DNA from: Streptomyces chromofuscus
GTDB lineage: Bacteria > Actinomycetota > Actinomycetes > Streptomycetales > Streptomycetaceae
Assembly (NCBI RefSeq): GCF_015160875.1
Contig: NZ_CP063374.1
Coordinates: forward strand, 5,087,501 to 5,151,500
DNA length: 64,000 nucleotides
Reading direction: 5' to 3'
Part shown: positions 50,942 to 60,336 of the stretch, piece by piece
Position numbering within the stretch: the first letter of the stretch is position 1
Layout: each line of letters opens with the position of its first letter
Translations under genes and position numbers: made by a program
The notes under the pieces: model-generated
The model's input: only the letters and a program-made list of their open reading frames with translations
Database searches by the model: none
Told to the model about the DNA's origin: nothing

Positions 50942-51478
50942 GTGGCAGGTACGAACGGCAAGCAGAAGACGGTCCGGGACATGGTTCTCTCCCTGGGCCT
51001 GATCGTGCTGGCGGGATTGGTCATGTATCTCTTCATCCCGCACGACGACGACGGGGAACCCGATCTCAAGCGGGTCGACTACCGGGTCGAGCTGCTCACG
51101 GCGCGCCGCGCCGCCGCCTATCCGGTGGCCGCGCCCGAGGGCCTGCCGCGGACCTGGAAGCCGACGTCGGTCCGCTTCGACGGCCAGGAGCAGGACGCCT
51201 GGCACCTCGGCTTCCGCGCACCCGACGGGGAGTACGTCGCCGTGAAGCAGTCCATGGACCGGCGGGTCCTGTTCATCGAGGACGCGACCCAGGGGGCGGA
51301 CGAGACCAAGGTCACCCAGGAGATCGACGGCCGAACGTGGATCCGCTACACCGGCGGCCGGTACGACGCGCTCGTCCTGGCGGAGGACGACGACGCCAAG
51401 GGCGCGACGACGGTGGTGGCCGGCACGGGCTCGTTCGACCAGCTGACCACGATGGCGAAGGCGCTGAAGGCGTCGTGA
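50942..51478 (+). CDS. DUF4245 family membrane-anchored protein
   Basis: A 178-residue protein: short basic cytoplasmic tail, one membrane helix (MVLSLGLIVLAGLVMYLFIP) and an extracytoplasmic domain (VDYRVELLTARRAAAYPVAA, WHLGFRAPDGEYVAVKQS, IDGRTWIRYTGG). This is DUF4245, almost always next to glpX in actinobacteria as here, divergently transcribed. The function is unknown. The GTG has TAGGAC close upstream (50934-50939) and no ribosome site, so translation is probably leaderless. Confidence 0.9.
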   Translation: MAGTNGKQKTVRDMVLSLGLIVLAGLVMYLFIPHDDDGEPDLKRVDYRVELLTARRAAAYPVAAPEGLPRTWKPTSVRFDGQEQDAWHLGFRAPDGEYVAVKQSMDRRVLFIEDATQGADETKVTQEIDGRTWIRYTGGRYDALVLAEDDDAKGATTVVAGTGSFDQLTTMAKALKAS

Positions 51479-51501
51479 CGTCGTGACGCCGTGAGGCGCT
51501 G

Positions 51502-51578
51502 TGACGACATGTCGCCATGGAGACATGTCGTCATGAGGCCGTGACAGAGGCCCCCGGCCGGAGCCGGGGGCCTCTGTC
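51502..51578. terminator. Two hairpins between convergent genes
   Basis: First: 12-bp arms TGACGACATGTC and GACATGTCGTCA (51502-51533), loop of 8. Second: 16-bp perfect arms GACAGAGGCCCCCGGC / GCCGGGGGCCTCTGTC (51543-51578) with loop CGGA. They separate the DUF4245 gene from the reductase gene on the other strand; the second one is the stronger terminator. Confidence 0.82.
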
Positions 51579-51595
51579 GTCGACATGCCGGTCGG

Positions 51596-52186
51596 TCACA
51601 CGGTGGTGACGACTTCCTCGTACGCCAGTCGCGGCGAGCGCGGGTGCCAGGCGTCCGGGCCCGGACGGCCGATGTTGACGACCATCAGCGGGGTGTGGTC
51701 GTCGTCCAGGAACTCCTTGCGCACGGCATCGAAGTCGCAGCCGGTCATGGGGCCGGCGGCCAGGCCGGCGGCGCGGACGCCGATGATGAAGTACGCGGCC
51801 TGGAGGGCGGCGTTCAGCGCGGCGTTGCTCTCGCGCACGGCGCGGTCGCCGAAGACCGCGTCCTTGGCCTGCGGGAAGTGCGGGAAGAGCCGGGGCAGCT
51901 CCTCGTGGAACTCGTTGTCCGCGGAGAGGATCGCGACCAGCGGGGCGGCGGCCGTCTTGGCCTGGTTGCCCTCGGCCATGTGCTGCACCAGGCGCTCGCG
52001 GGCCTCGGGGGAGCGCACCAGCGTGACGCGCAGGGGCGACTGGTTCATGGAGGTCGGGCCGTACTTGACCAGGTCGTAGATCGCCTGTACCTGCTCCTCG
52101 GTCACCGGCTCGTCGGTGAAGGTGTTCGCAGTGCGGGCCTCTCGGAACAGCAGGTCCTGGGCGGCGGGGTCAAGTGCGAGGGACAT
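51596..52186 (-). CDS. Malonic semialdehyde reductase / nitroreductase-family protein (RutE-like)
   Basis: A 196-residue FMN protein: EARTANTFTDEPVTEEQVQA, YDLVKYGPTSMNQSPLRVTL (FMN-binding), AAYFIIGVRAAGLAAGPMTG and VVNIGRPGPDAWHPRSPRLA. The short length and sequence match the RutE/HadB-like malonic semialdehyde reductase subgroup. ATG 52186 has AAGG upstream; in-frame ATG 52264 lies within the promoter. A repeated TTGAAC motif sits just upstream and suggests control by a redox- or MarR-type regulator. Confidence 0.9.
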   Translation of the reverse strand: MSLALDPAAQDLLFREARTANTFTDEPVTEEQVQAIYDLVKYGPTSMNQSPLRVTLVRSPEARERLVQHMAEGNQAKTAAAPLVAILSADNEFHEELPRLFPHFPQAKDAVFGDRAVRESNAALNAALQAAYFIIGVRAAGLAAGPMTGCDFDAVRKEFLDDDHTPLMVVNIGRPGPDAWHPRSPRLAYEEVVTTV

Positions 52187-52257
52187 CGTGCAACCTTCTC
52201 GGTTCGTGCGTCGGATCCGGGGCGGATCGGCTGACGGCACCGACCGTACGTCAATGA

Positions 52258-52273
52258 AGTTCAACGTTCAACT
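52258..52273. promoter_or_regulatory. Direct-repeat operator upstream of reductase gene
   Basis: GTTCAAC occurs twice back to back, flanked by A and T (AGTTCAACGTTCAACT). On the minus strand it reads TTGAACGTTGAAC, 72 bp before the reductase start, overlapping the likely -35. Confidence 0.5.
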
Positions 52274-52450
52274 AAATCCGGAGCGCGGTGAGCCACTTCA
52301 CAATCGCATGCGCTTCGCAAAGGTCCGCGACGTCTGCCGGGGCCTGACCCGGTCCGTCGCTTGCTCGGCCCGGCCCCGGAACGCCGACTCGCCTCGAACT
52401 TCGCCGCAGATCGCCCGCTCGCCCAAGCCCTCGCCGGCCGCCTGCTGCGA

Positions 52451-52766
52451 ACCCCCGTCGGCCGCTTACGCGGGCCGCCCTCCGCCGGCCGCCTACTCGG
52501 CCCGAGCTGCCCGTCGGCCGCCTACGCGGCCCGAGCTGCCCGCCGGCCGCCTACGCGGGCCGCCCTCCGTCTGCCGCCTACGCGGGCCGCCCTCCGTCTG
52601 CCGCCTACGCGGGCCGCCCTCCGTCTGCCGCCTACGCGGGCCGCCCTTCGCCGGCCGTCTACTCGGCCCGAGCTGCCCGCCGGCCGCCTACTCGGCCCGA
52701 ACTGCCCGCCGGCCGCCTACGCGGCCCGAGCTGCCCGCCGGCCGCCTACTCGGCCCGACCCCCGCC
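52451..52766. repeat. Degenerate 27/29-bp tandem repeats after xseB
   Basis: Three perfect 27-bp copies of TACGCGGGCCGCCCTCCGTC plus TGCCGCC lie in the middle (about 52550-52640), flanked on both sides by 27-29-bp variants of the type TACTCGGCCCGAGCTGCCCG plus CCGGCCGCC. The array fills most of the 559-bp gap 52187-52745 and runs into the last codons of xseB. Nothing else is seen in the gap apart from the operator. Confidence 0.85.
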
Positions 52767-53015
52767 GGACGCCTGCTCGCCCGACTCCTCCGCCGTCTCC
52801 TCGGCCAGTGCCGCGTCCAGTCGGGCCCGCGCGCCCTCCAGCCACCGCCGGCACACCTTCGCCAGCTCCTCGCCCCGCTCCCACAGCGCGAGGGACTCCT
52901 CCAGCGTCGTACCGCCCGCCTCCAGCCGCCGTACGACCTCGATCAGCTCGTCCCGGGCCTGCTCGTAGCCGAGTGCCTCGGTCCGGGCCGCCGTCTGTTC
53001 CACCTCGCTGGTCAT
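52746..53015 (-). CDS. xseB: Exodeoxyribonuclease VII small subunit
   Basis: An 89-residue protein. The XseB core (LGYEQARDELIEVVRRLEAG, TTLEESLALWERGEELAKVC) is at 15-70; several subunits wrap each XseA. The last 20 residues (EETAEESGEQASGGGRAE) are low complexity and overlap the tandem repeat array. It is 9 bp downstream of xseA. Confidence 0.95.
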   Translation of the reverse strand: MTSEVEQTAARTEALGYEQARDELIEVVRRLEAGGTTLEESLALWERGEELAKVCRRWLEGARARLDAALAEETAEESGEQASGGGRAE

Positions 53016-53024
53016 CCCCTCACC

Positions 53025-54233
53025 CTACGCATCGACTCGTACGGAGAACTCACCCTCGGCCACCCGCGCCCGCAGCCGCTCGTCGGCCGTCACCTCGTCC
53101 GGTGCGCGGACCACGTGCCCGTCGGCCGTCTGCAGCACCGCGTACCCCCGCTTCAGGGTCGCCGCCGGCGACAGGGCCACCACGCGCGCGTGCGTGTGCG
53201 TCAGCTCCGACTCGGCCCGGTCCAGGTGGTGCCCCAGGCACCGTCGCCCCCGCTCGACCAGCGCCGCCACCTGGTCCTCCCGCTCGCGGATCATCCGGTG
53301 CGGGTCCTCTATCGAGGGCCGCGCCAGCGCGTGCGCCAGCCCCCGCTCCTCGCGCTCCACGAACGCCGCCACGCACCGCCGCGCCCGGTTGCGCAGCTGC
53401 CGCACCCGCTCGACCTCCTCGCCCACGTCCGGTACGACCTTCTTCGCGGCGTCGGTGGGCGTGGAGGCCCGCAGATCGGCCACATGGTCCAGGAGCGGGT
53501 TGTCGGGCTCGTGCCCGATCGCCGAGACGACCGGCGTACGGCAGGCCGCGACGGCCCGCACGAGCTGCTCGTCGGAGAACGGCAGCAGGTCCTCCACGCT
53601 GCCCCCGCCCCGCGCCACGATGATCACGTCGACGTCGTCGAGCTCGTCGAGCTCCTTCACCGCCTGCACGACCTGCGGCACGGCGTGCACGCCCTGCACG
53701 GCGACGTTGCGCACCTCGAAGCGCACGGCGGGCCAGCGGTGCCGGGCGTTCTCCAGCACGTCCCGCTCCGCGGCCGAGGCCCGCCCGCACACCAGCCCGA
53801 TCAGCTGCGGCAGGAACGGCAGCGGCCGCTTGCGCTCCGGCGCGAACAGTCCCTCACCCGCCAGCTTCTTCTTCAGCTGCTCCAGGCGCGCCAGCAGCTC
53901 CCCGACCCCGACGGGCCGGATCTCGGCGGCCCGCAGCGACAGCTGCCCCCGCGGCGCGTACCACTCCGGCTTCGCCAGGACGACGACCCGCGCGCCCTCG
54001 CCGACCACGTCGGCGACCGCGTCGAACACCTGCCGGTAACAGGTGACGCTCACCGAGATGTCGTACGACGGGTCCCGCAGCGTCAGGAACACCACGCCCG
54101 CGCCCGGCCGGCGCGACAACTGCGTGATCTGCCCCTCGACCCAGACCGCCCCGAGCCGGTCGATCCACCCCCCGATGAGCCGTGACACCTCACCGACGGG
54201 CAGGGGGGTTTCCGGGGACGTGTTGACTGCCAT
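53025..54233 (-). CDS. xseA: Exodeoxyribonuclease VII large subunit
   Basis: A 402-residue nuclease subunit. OB fold at 18-115 (VWVEGQITQLSRRPGAGVVF), catalytic domain with IGLVCGRASAAERDVLENAR, VDVIIVARGGGSVEDLLPFS and VVSAIGHEPDNPLLDHVADL, then a coiled coil (RQLRNRARRCVAAFVEREER) and the C-terminal LSPAATLKRGYAVLQTADGH. It degrades single-stranded DNA in repair. ATG 54233 is used; longer starts lie in the transporter remnant. Confidence 0.96.
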   Translation of the reverse strand: MAVNTSPETPLPVGEVSRLIGGWIDRLGAVWVEGQITQLSRRPGAGVVFLTLRDPSYDISVSVTCYRQVFDAVADVVGEGARVVVLAKPEWYAPRGQLSLRAAEIRPVGVGELLARLEQLKKKLAGEGLFAPERKRPLPFLPQLIGLVCGRASAAERDVLENARHRWPAVRFEVRNVAVQGVHAVPQVVQAVKELDELDDVDVIIVARGGGSVEDLLPFSDEQLVRAVAACRTPVVSAIGHEPDNPLLDHVADLRASTPTDAAKKVVPDVGEEVERVRQLRNRARRCVAAFVEREERGLAHALARPSIEDPHRMIREREDQVAALVERGRRCLGHHLDRAESELTHTHARVVALSPAATLKRGYAVLQTADGHVVRAPDEVTADERLRARVAEGEFSVRVDA

Positions 54234-54274
54234 GCGGCGAGCGTAATGGGCGGCACCGACAATCCCGCCCCTCC

Positions 54275-54636
54275 TCAGACGCCGGCCGGGCTCTTCCCGC
54301 GGGCCTGCGCCACCAGCATCACTCCTCCGACCACCAGCCACACGCCCCCACCACCTGCGCACTGCGCGTCGCGTAGGCGAACACCGAGCCCGCCTGCGGG
54401 ACCACCCGCACCATCTGGGCGTAGCTGCATGCGGTGAACGCCATCGCCACCGTGGCGACGACGTACACCAGGACCACCGCCCCGTGCGACCTGGCGTCCA
54501 GGGCGTCGAACACGCCGACCGGGGCCATCGGGGCGATGAACGGCAACCCGTAGACGACCAGGTCCCGAAGGCCCAGGGTGCGCCGCAGCCCCTGCTGCTC
54601 CTCCGCCCCGGTCGCCACCGTGCCGGATCCGGACAT
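54275..54636 (-). pseudogene. Remnant of an APC-family amino acid permease
   Basis: The first 95 residues from ATG 54636 (LGLRDLVVYGLPFIAPMAPV, FTACSYAQMVRVVPQAGSVF, AYATRSA) are the N-terminus of an APC permease, about two and a half helices. The frame then stops at 54319, and the +1 frame reads VVGGVMLVAQARGKSPAGV, the usual end of the same family, ending at 54275. Around 350 residues and a frame are lost. It sits between xseA and ispH. Confidence 0.75.
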
Positions 54637-54728
54637 CAGTTGCCTCCGACGGTCGCGTACGTGCTGCGCTTCCCCATCCCTCCCGGCTCCAGGCCAGACT
54701 CCCCGGGAACGTCACGAGGGCGCGATCT

Positions 54729-54755
54729 TTGACCCCCCGAACGCGGCCTTACGAT
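54729..54755 (+). promoter_or_regulatory. Promoter of ispH (leaderless)
   Basis: TTGACC (54729-54734), 15-bp spacer, TACGAT (54750-54755), then seven bases to the ATG at 54763. The ATG at 54754 overlaps the -10 and so is not the start. Confidence 0.7.
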
Positions 54756-54762
54756 GGGTGCC

Positions 54763-55773
54763 ATGACTGCTTCGTCTGGCCGCCGTGTCCTGCTCGCCGC
54801 CCCCCGTGGCTACTGCGCGGGTGTGGACCGCGCCGTGATCGCCGTCGAGAAAGCCCTGGAGCAGTACGGCGCTCCTATCTATGTCCGGCACGAGATCGTC
54901 CACAACAAGTACGTCGTGCAGACCCTGGAGAAGAAGGGCGCCATCTTCGTCGAGCAGACGGAGGAGGTCCCCCCGGGGAACATCGTCATGTTCTCCGCGC
55001 ACGGCGTCGCCCCGGTCGTCCACCAGGAGGCGGAACGGGGCCGGCTGGCCACCATCGACGCGACGTGCCCGCTGGTCACCAAGGTCCACAAGGAAGCCGT
55101 CCGGTTCGCGAACGAGGACTACGACATCCTCCTGATCGGTCACGAGGGCCACGAGGAGGTCATCGGCACCTCCGGCGAGGCCCCCGACCACATCCAGCTC
55201 GTCGACGGCCCCGGCGACGTGGCCAAGGTCGAGGTCCGCGACCCGTCCAAGGTCGTCTGGCTGTCCCAGACCACGCTCTCCGTCGACGAGACCATGGAGA
55301 CCGTCGACGCGCTGAAGGAGAAGTTCCCGCAGCTGATCTCGCCGCCCAGCGACGACATCTGCTACGCCACCCAGAACCGCCAGCTCGCCGTGAAGCAGAT
55401 GGGCGCCGAGGCCGACCTCGTCATCGTCGTCGGCTCCCGCAACTCCTCCAACTCCAAGCGACTCGTTGAGGTCGCCAAGCTGGCCGGCGCCCGCGCCGCG
55501 TACCTGGTGGACTTCGCCGACGAGATCGACGAGGCCTGGCTGGACGGCGTCACGACGGTCGGCGTCACCTCCGGAGCCTCCGTCCCCGAGGTGCTGGTCG
55601 AGCAGGTGCTGGAGTGGCTGTCCCAGCGTGGCTTCGAGGACGTCGAGATCGTCAAGGCGGCCGAGGAGTCCATCACCTTCTCGCTGCCCAAGGAACTCCG
55701 CCGCGACCTGCGCGAGGAGGCGGCGGCACTGATCGCACAGCGCACGGCCACGGAGGGCTCCGCCGAGGCGTGA
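54763..55773 (+). CDS. ispH: 4-hydroxy-3-methylbut-2-enyl diphosphate reductase (IspH/LytB)
   Basis: A 336-residue Fe-S enzyme making IPP and DMAPP in the last step of the MEP pathway. The three cluster Cys are in PRGYCAGVDRA, IDATCPLVTKVHKEA and DDICYATQNRQ. Substrate-binding His in YVRHEIVHNKYVV and FSAHGVAP, the Glu-Thr pair (HEGHEEVIGTSGEAP) and SRNSSNSKRL are present. It supplies precursors to the prenyltransferase at 28.9 kb and others. Confidence 0.97.
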   Translation: MTASSGRRVLLAAPRGYCAGVDRAVIAVEKALEQYGAPIYVRHEIVHNKYVVQTLEKKGAIFVEQTEEVPPGNIVMFSAHGVAPVVHQEAERGRLATIDATCPLVTKVHKEAVRFANEDYDILLIGHEGHEEVIGTSGEAPDHIQLVDGPGDVAKVEVRDPSKVVWLSQTTLSVDETMETVDALKEKFPQLISPPSDDICYATQNRQLAVKQMGAEADLVIVVGSRNSSNSKRLVEVAKLAGARAAYLVDFADEIDEAWLDGVTTVGVTSGASVPEVLVEQVLEWLSQRGFEDVEIVKAAEESITFSLPKELRRDLREEAAALIAQRTATEGSAEA

Positions 55774-55831
55774 GCCGCCGGGTGCGGTGACGGGGGCCGG
55801 GTGCGGCGTCGTGACTGTCAGTCGTCCGTCG

Positions 55832-55837
55832 TAACGT
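55832..55837 (+). promoter_or_regulatory. -10 element of leaderless ppgK transcript
   Basis: TAACGT ends six bases before ATG 55844; there is no ribosome site. A -35 is unclear. Confidence 0.5.
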
Positions 55838-55843
55838 GGTGAC

Positions 55844-56590
<747 letters not shown>

Positions 56591-56953
56591 GTAGGCCCGG
56601 ACCGAGCGGGTGGCACGCGGGCCGGGGCGACGCGGGTGCGCGCTGGTTGCCGGGGTGCCTGCCGGGCGGCGGCTCAGCTGTGCGTCCTGGGCCCAGACGT
56701 CACGCGGAGGGGGCTGGGTGGCCGGGTGCCGGGTGCGTGCGGGGGCGGCCCGGGGCGCTGGGCTCCACGAGGGGGCGGGCTGGGGCGGACGCGGGGCGGC
56801 GCGGGTGCGCGCCGGTTCTCGGAGTCCGTCCGAGGGCCGCTGGGCTGGGCGCCGGTTGGCGGAGTTCATCCGCGGCGGACGGACCGGGTCCCTGCTCGGC
56901 CGCCGGAGTCCTTGCGGGTGGTAGAAGGTGCCCCTCGATCCCGGCCGGGGCGG
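56591..56953. other. Gene-free G-rich gap
   Basis: These 363 bp between ppgK and the convergent DUF6542 gene hold only G-rich low-complexity sequence. Two imperfect copies of GCGCCGGTT...CGGAGTYCRTCCG lie near 56810 and 56860. I see no gene or clear terminator. Confidence 0.5.
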
Positions 56954-57598
56954 TTACGCCGGCGGACGGCTGCGTGCCGCCCGGCGTCGTCGCATCATCC
57001 GCACCTTCCGGACCGTCACGATCGACCCGGCGACAAGAGTCCCCCCGTACAGCCACCCCGCCTGCGTGGCCAGCGCTGTGAACAGGCCCACGACCCGCCC
57101 GCTCAGCCCCTCCCCCCTCTCGGCGACGAACACCAGCCCCGAGGCGAAGGCGATCGGCACCACGATCGGCACGGTCACCAGGTCCACGCCCCGCACCCAC
57201 ACCGCCGCCAGCACGCACACCGGCAGGAACAGCACGCCGTACACGATCGGCGACGATCCGAACAGCATCGCGTCGAGTGTCCCGAGCGTCAGCATCACCG
57301 CCACGCAGAACAGCCCGCAGCCGAGTCCGGTGAGCCGTGGATTGGGCATCCGCCGAACCGCCTGGACGACAGGCGGGGCAGGCCGGCGTACCGCCACCGG
57401 CGCTCCGGCAGCACCGGCGGGACGGCGTTCGGACCGCGCCCCGGCGGACTTGACCGGCCGTGACGACGTCCCACCACCGCCACCACGACCGCCACCGGCG
57501 CCGCTGCCACCGCGCCGTGCCTGGGGTGGCAGCGGCGTCGGGGGCGAGGCCCCACGTCCCGGCCCGTGCTGAGGAAATCGCGCCCTGTGTTGCTCCAC
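56954..57598 (-). CDS. DUF6542-type membrane protein
   Basis: A 214-residue protein. Residues 1-80 are a disordered Gly/Arg/Pro region; residues 85-200 have four membrane helices (LTGLGCGLFCVAVMLTLGTL, VYGVLFLPVCVLAAVWV, VPIVVPIAFASGLVFV, VVGLFTALATQAGWLYGGTL). The tail is Arg-rich. The function is unknown; it is regularly found upstream of ychF in Streptomyces as I recall. TAAGTT on the minus strand (57605-57610) ends six bases before the GTG, so translation is probably leaderless. Confidence 0.85.
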   Translation of the reverse strand: MEQHRARFPQHGPGRGASPPTPLPPQARRGGSGAGGGRGGGGGTSSRPVKSAGARSERRPAGAAGAPVAVRRPAPPVVQAVRRMPNPRLTGLGCGLFCVAVMLTLGTLDAMLFGSSPIVYGVLFLPVCVLAAVWVRGVDLVTVPIVVPIAFASGLVFVAERGEGLSGRVVGLFTALATQAGWLYGGTLVAGSIVTVRKVRMMRRRRAARSRPPA

Positions 57599-57792
57599 TG
57601 GCCCAACTTAGGTCGGTTAATGTGCCGAATAGGCCGTTCGACACGCCGTTGCGCAAGCTTGACCAAGCGTTCGACTGGGCGCCCGGCCGGAGTGCGGCAC
57701 CCCGTAAACTGGGGGATCGGCCAGCCGGTCCCCGGCTCCCGGCCCCCGGCCCCTCGGCCTCCACGCCCCTCTCACGTACGGGAAGTCGCAAC

Positions 57793-58881
57793 GTGTCGCT
57801 CACGATCGGAATCGTCGGTCTGCCGAATGTCGGCAAGTCGACCCTGTTCAACGCCCTGACCAAGAACGACGTGCTGGCGGCCAACTACCCGTTCGCCACG
57901 ATCGAGCCGAACGTCGGCGTGGTCGGCGTCCCCGACCCGCGCCTGGCGAAGCTGGCGGAGATCTTCTCCTCGGAGCGGGTGCTGCCGGCCACGGTCGACT
58001 TCGTCGACATCGCGGGCATCGTGCGGGGCGCGTCCGAGGGTGAGGGCCTGGGCAACAAGTTCCTGGCGAACATCCGCGAGTCCGACGCGATCTGCCAGGT
58101 GATCCGCGCGTTCAAGGACGAGAACGTCGTGCACGTCGACGGCAAGGTCTCGCCCAAGGACGACATCGAGACAATCAACACCGAGCTGATCCTGGCCGAC
58201 CTCCAGACGATCGAGAAGGTGCTGCCCCGCCTCCAGAAGGAGTCGCGGATCAAGAAGGACGTCGCGCCCAAGGTCAAGGCGGTCGAGGAGGCCAAGGAGA
58301 TCCTGGAGAAGGGCGACACGCTCTTCGCGCACGGCATCGTCCAGGGCAGCGAGCGCGCCGAGCTCCTGCACGACCTGCACCTGCTCACCACCAAGCCGTT
58401 CCTCTACGTCTTCAACGTCGACGAGGACGAGCTGACGGACGACGCCTTCAAGGACGAGCAGCGCGCGCTGGTCGCCCCCGCCGAGGCGATCTTCCTCAAC
58501 GCCAAGCTGGAGGCGGACCTCGCCGAGCTCGACGAGGACGAGGCCCTGGAGCTGCTCCAGTCCGTGGGCCAGGACGAGCCGGGCCTCGCCACCCTGGCCC
58601 GCGTCGGCTTCAACACCCTGGGCCTGCAGACCTACCTCACGGCCGGACCCAAGGAGTCCCGCGCCTGGACCATCAAGAAGGGCGCCACCGCCCCCGAGGC
58701 GGCCGGTGTCATCCACACCGACTTCCAGAAGGGCTTCATCAAGGCCGAGGTCATCTCCTTCGGCGACCTGGTGGAGACGGGTTCGGTGGCCGAGGCCCGC
58801 GCGAAGGGCAAGGCGCGCATGGAGGGCAAGGACTACGTGATGCAGGACGGGGACGTCGTCGAGTTCCGCTTCAACGTCTGA
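57793..58881 (+). CDS. ychF: YchF/OLA1 ribosome-associated P-loop ATPase
   Basis: A 362-residue Obg-related ATPase. G1 GLPNVGKSTLFNALT, G3 DFVDIAGIVRGASEGEGLGN, a coiled coil (QTIEKVLPRLQKESRIKKDV) and C-terminal TGS domain (GPKESRAWTIKKGATAPEAA, KDYVMQDGDVVEFRFNV). The NxxE replacement for NKxD explains its ATP preference. It is implicated in translation and redox stress. GTG 57793 is the family start; the 330 bp of open frame upstream is noise. Confidence 0.96.
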   Translation: MSLTIGIVGLPNVGKSTLFNALTKNDVLAANYPFATIEPNVGVVGVPDPRLAKLAEIFSSERVLPATVDFVDIAGIVRGASEGEGLGNKFLANIRESDAICQVIRAFKDENVVHVDGKVSPKDDIETINTELILADLQTIEKVLPRLQKESRIKKDVAPKVKAVEEAKEILEKGDTLFAHGIVQGSERAELLHDLHLLTTKPFLYVFNVDEDELTDDAFKDEQRALVAPAEAIFLNAKLEADLAELDEDEALELLQSVGQDEPGLATLARVGFNTLGLQTYLTAGPKESRAWTIKKGATAPEAAGVIHTDFQKGFIKAEVISFGDLVETGSVAEARAKGKARMEGKDYVMQDGDVVEFRFNV

Positions 58882-58955
58882 TACGTCCGGCGAAAGGCCG
58901 TCTGACCTGCGGCGGAGCGGGTTGGGCGGCCTTTGCGGTCCGCACAGAGTCCGCA

Positions 58956-58979
58956 GCGTGCTGACTTAGGTCAGCGCGC
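58956..58979 (-). terminator. Hairpin over the integrase stop codon
   Basis: Arms GCGTGCTGAC and GTCAGCGCGC pair over 10 bp with one G-T, loop TTAG containing the TAA stop. It lies 75 bp after the ychF stop. Confidence 0.55.
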
Positions 58980-60108
58980 GGGGGAGCGGCTTCGCCGCTT
59001 GGTCGACCGGTGGCTGGGCATCGGCGGACTGGTCCGCGTACGCCTTGTCGACCGCGGCCCGGGTCCGCTCCTCGGAGTCGGGCCACAGGTGGGTGTAGAT
59101 GTTCAGCGTCATGGCCGCGTTGGTGTGGCCGAGGCGCTCGGAGACCGTCTTCACGGACTCGCCGTGCTTGATCAGCAGGCTGGCGTAGTGATGCCGGAGG
59201 GCGTGGGGTCCGGTGCCCTTCGGTATGCCGGCCTTCGCGCAGGCGGGCCGCCAGGACCCGTCCATGAAGTGCGTGCAGACCGCGGGTCCGCCTTGCGGCG
59301 CCGTGAAGATCCAGCCCTCGGGCCCATCGGCGGGGAAGTCCCGCAGGTGGGCCTTCATCGCGTCCACCGCCATGCGGGGGAGCGGGACCGTGCGGTGCGA
59401 GCGAGCGGTCTTGGGCGGGCAGATGTACACGCCGTGCTTGGCGGTCTGCTGGATCTGCTGCTCGACCGAGACGGTCGCGTGCAGCAGGTCCACGTGCCGG
59501 AGCTGGAGGCCGAAGAGTTCGCCGGGGCGGAGCCCGGTGGCCGCGCCGAGCAGCACGAGGCCCTTGTAACGGGCGGGTATCGCCTCGGACAGCGTCCGTA
59601 CCTGCTCGACGGCCAGGGGCACGATCTTCTTTCGTGGTACCGAGGGCAGCTTCGCCTCGGCGCACGGGTTGTGAGAGATCATCCGGTCACGGACGGCCGC
59701 CCGGAAGACGGCGTTGACCGTGTTGAAGACGGACCGTGAGGTGCTGGCGGCCAGCCCGTGCGTGGTGGTCGGACTGGTGACCCAGCTCTGTACGTCGCCG
59801 GGCTTGATGGCGCCGAGTGCCCGCTTCTCCCAGGCCGGGTAGACGTAGCAGCGCAGGTGCTGGGCCACCGCCTTGGCCGTGGAAGGCCGGTGCGGCTGGA
59901 TGGCACGCCATTCCTCCGCGTACTCCTTGAAGGGCTTCTTCGCCGACCGCGGGTCGACGTACTGGCCGGTGACCATGGTGGCCGTGACCTCGTCGAGCCA
60001 GCGCTGGGCGTCGATCTTGCGCTCGAAGTGGCGGGCGTGCTCCTTGCCGTCGAGGTCGCGGTAGCGAGCACGTCATTTGCCGTTGGGGCGCTTCTGAATG
60101 TTGGCCAA
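58966..60108 (-). pseudogene. Tyrosine integrase with a premature TGA at codon 12
   Basis: From TTG 60108 (GGAG 8 bases upstream) the frame reads LANIQKRPNGK, then TGA (60073-60075), then RARYRDLDGKEHARHFERK and on without break to 58966. Relatives have Trp at this position (GKWRARYRD), so a TGG to TGA change is likely. The rest is complete: SAM-like domain (FKEYAEEWRAIQPHRPSTAK), catalytic R in TGLRPGELFGLQ, HALRHHYASLL, LGHTNAAMT and Tyr in NIYTHLW. Restart at ATG 59976 would lose about 44 residues of the arm-binding domain. It marks the left end of an integrated element. Confidence 0.82.
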
Positions 60109-60132
60109 GTGGCCTCTCCTTCGTGTCGGTTG

Positions 60133-60270
60133 TCAGTAGTGGCCGCCGTTCTCGATGTCGCCGCTGAGCGTGCGAGCGTCGCGCTCGTCGCCCATGAGGC
60201 GGAGGCACTGCTCATGGATGGCCCGCGAGCTGTCGGGGTGGGCCTTGATGTGGTCGGCGATGGCGACCAC
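60133..60270 (-). CDS. Small uncharacterised protein next to integrase
   Basis: Forty-five residues, VVAIADHIKAHPDSSRAIHE then QCLRLMGDERDARTLSGDIE, with balanced polar composition unlike a shadow frame. It ends 25 bp before the integrase start, the position where pSAM2-type elements usually carry an excisionase, but it has no HTH similarity. It could be the tail of a longer gene cut by the deletion that also truncated the relaxase. Confidence 0.3.
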   Translation of the reverse strand: MVAIADHIKAHPDSSRAIHEQCLRLMGDERDARTLSGDIENGGHY

Positions 60271-60336
60271 GGCGTGATGCAGGCGATCGCGTGCGTCTCG
60301 GGCACATCGCCGGCGCCACGACCGGCCCCCAACCGG

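Noticed and set aside
52451..52766. CRISPR-like array
   Set aside because: Units are contiguous and similar to each other with no unique spacers; no cas genes are near.
57460..57792. N-terminal extension of YchF
   Set aside because: Low-complexity His/Arg sequence without conservation; the family starts at GTG 57793.
58882..58965. tRNA or tRNA-derived attachment site next to the integrase
   Set aside because: No T-loop or acceptor-stem-like sequence is found between ychF and the integrase gene.
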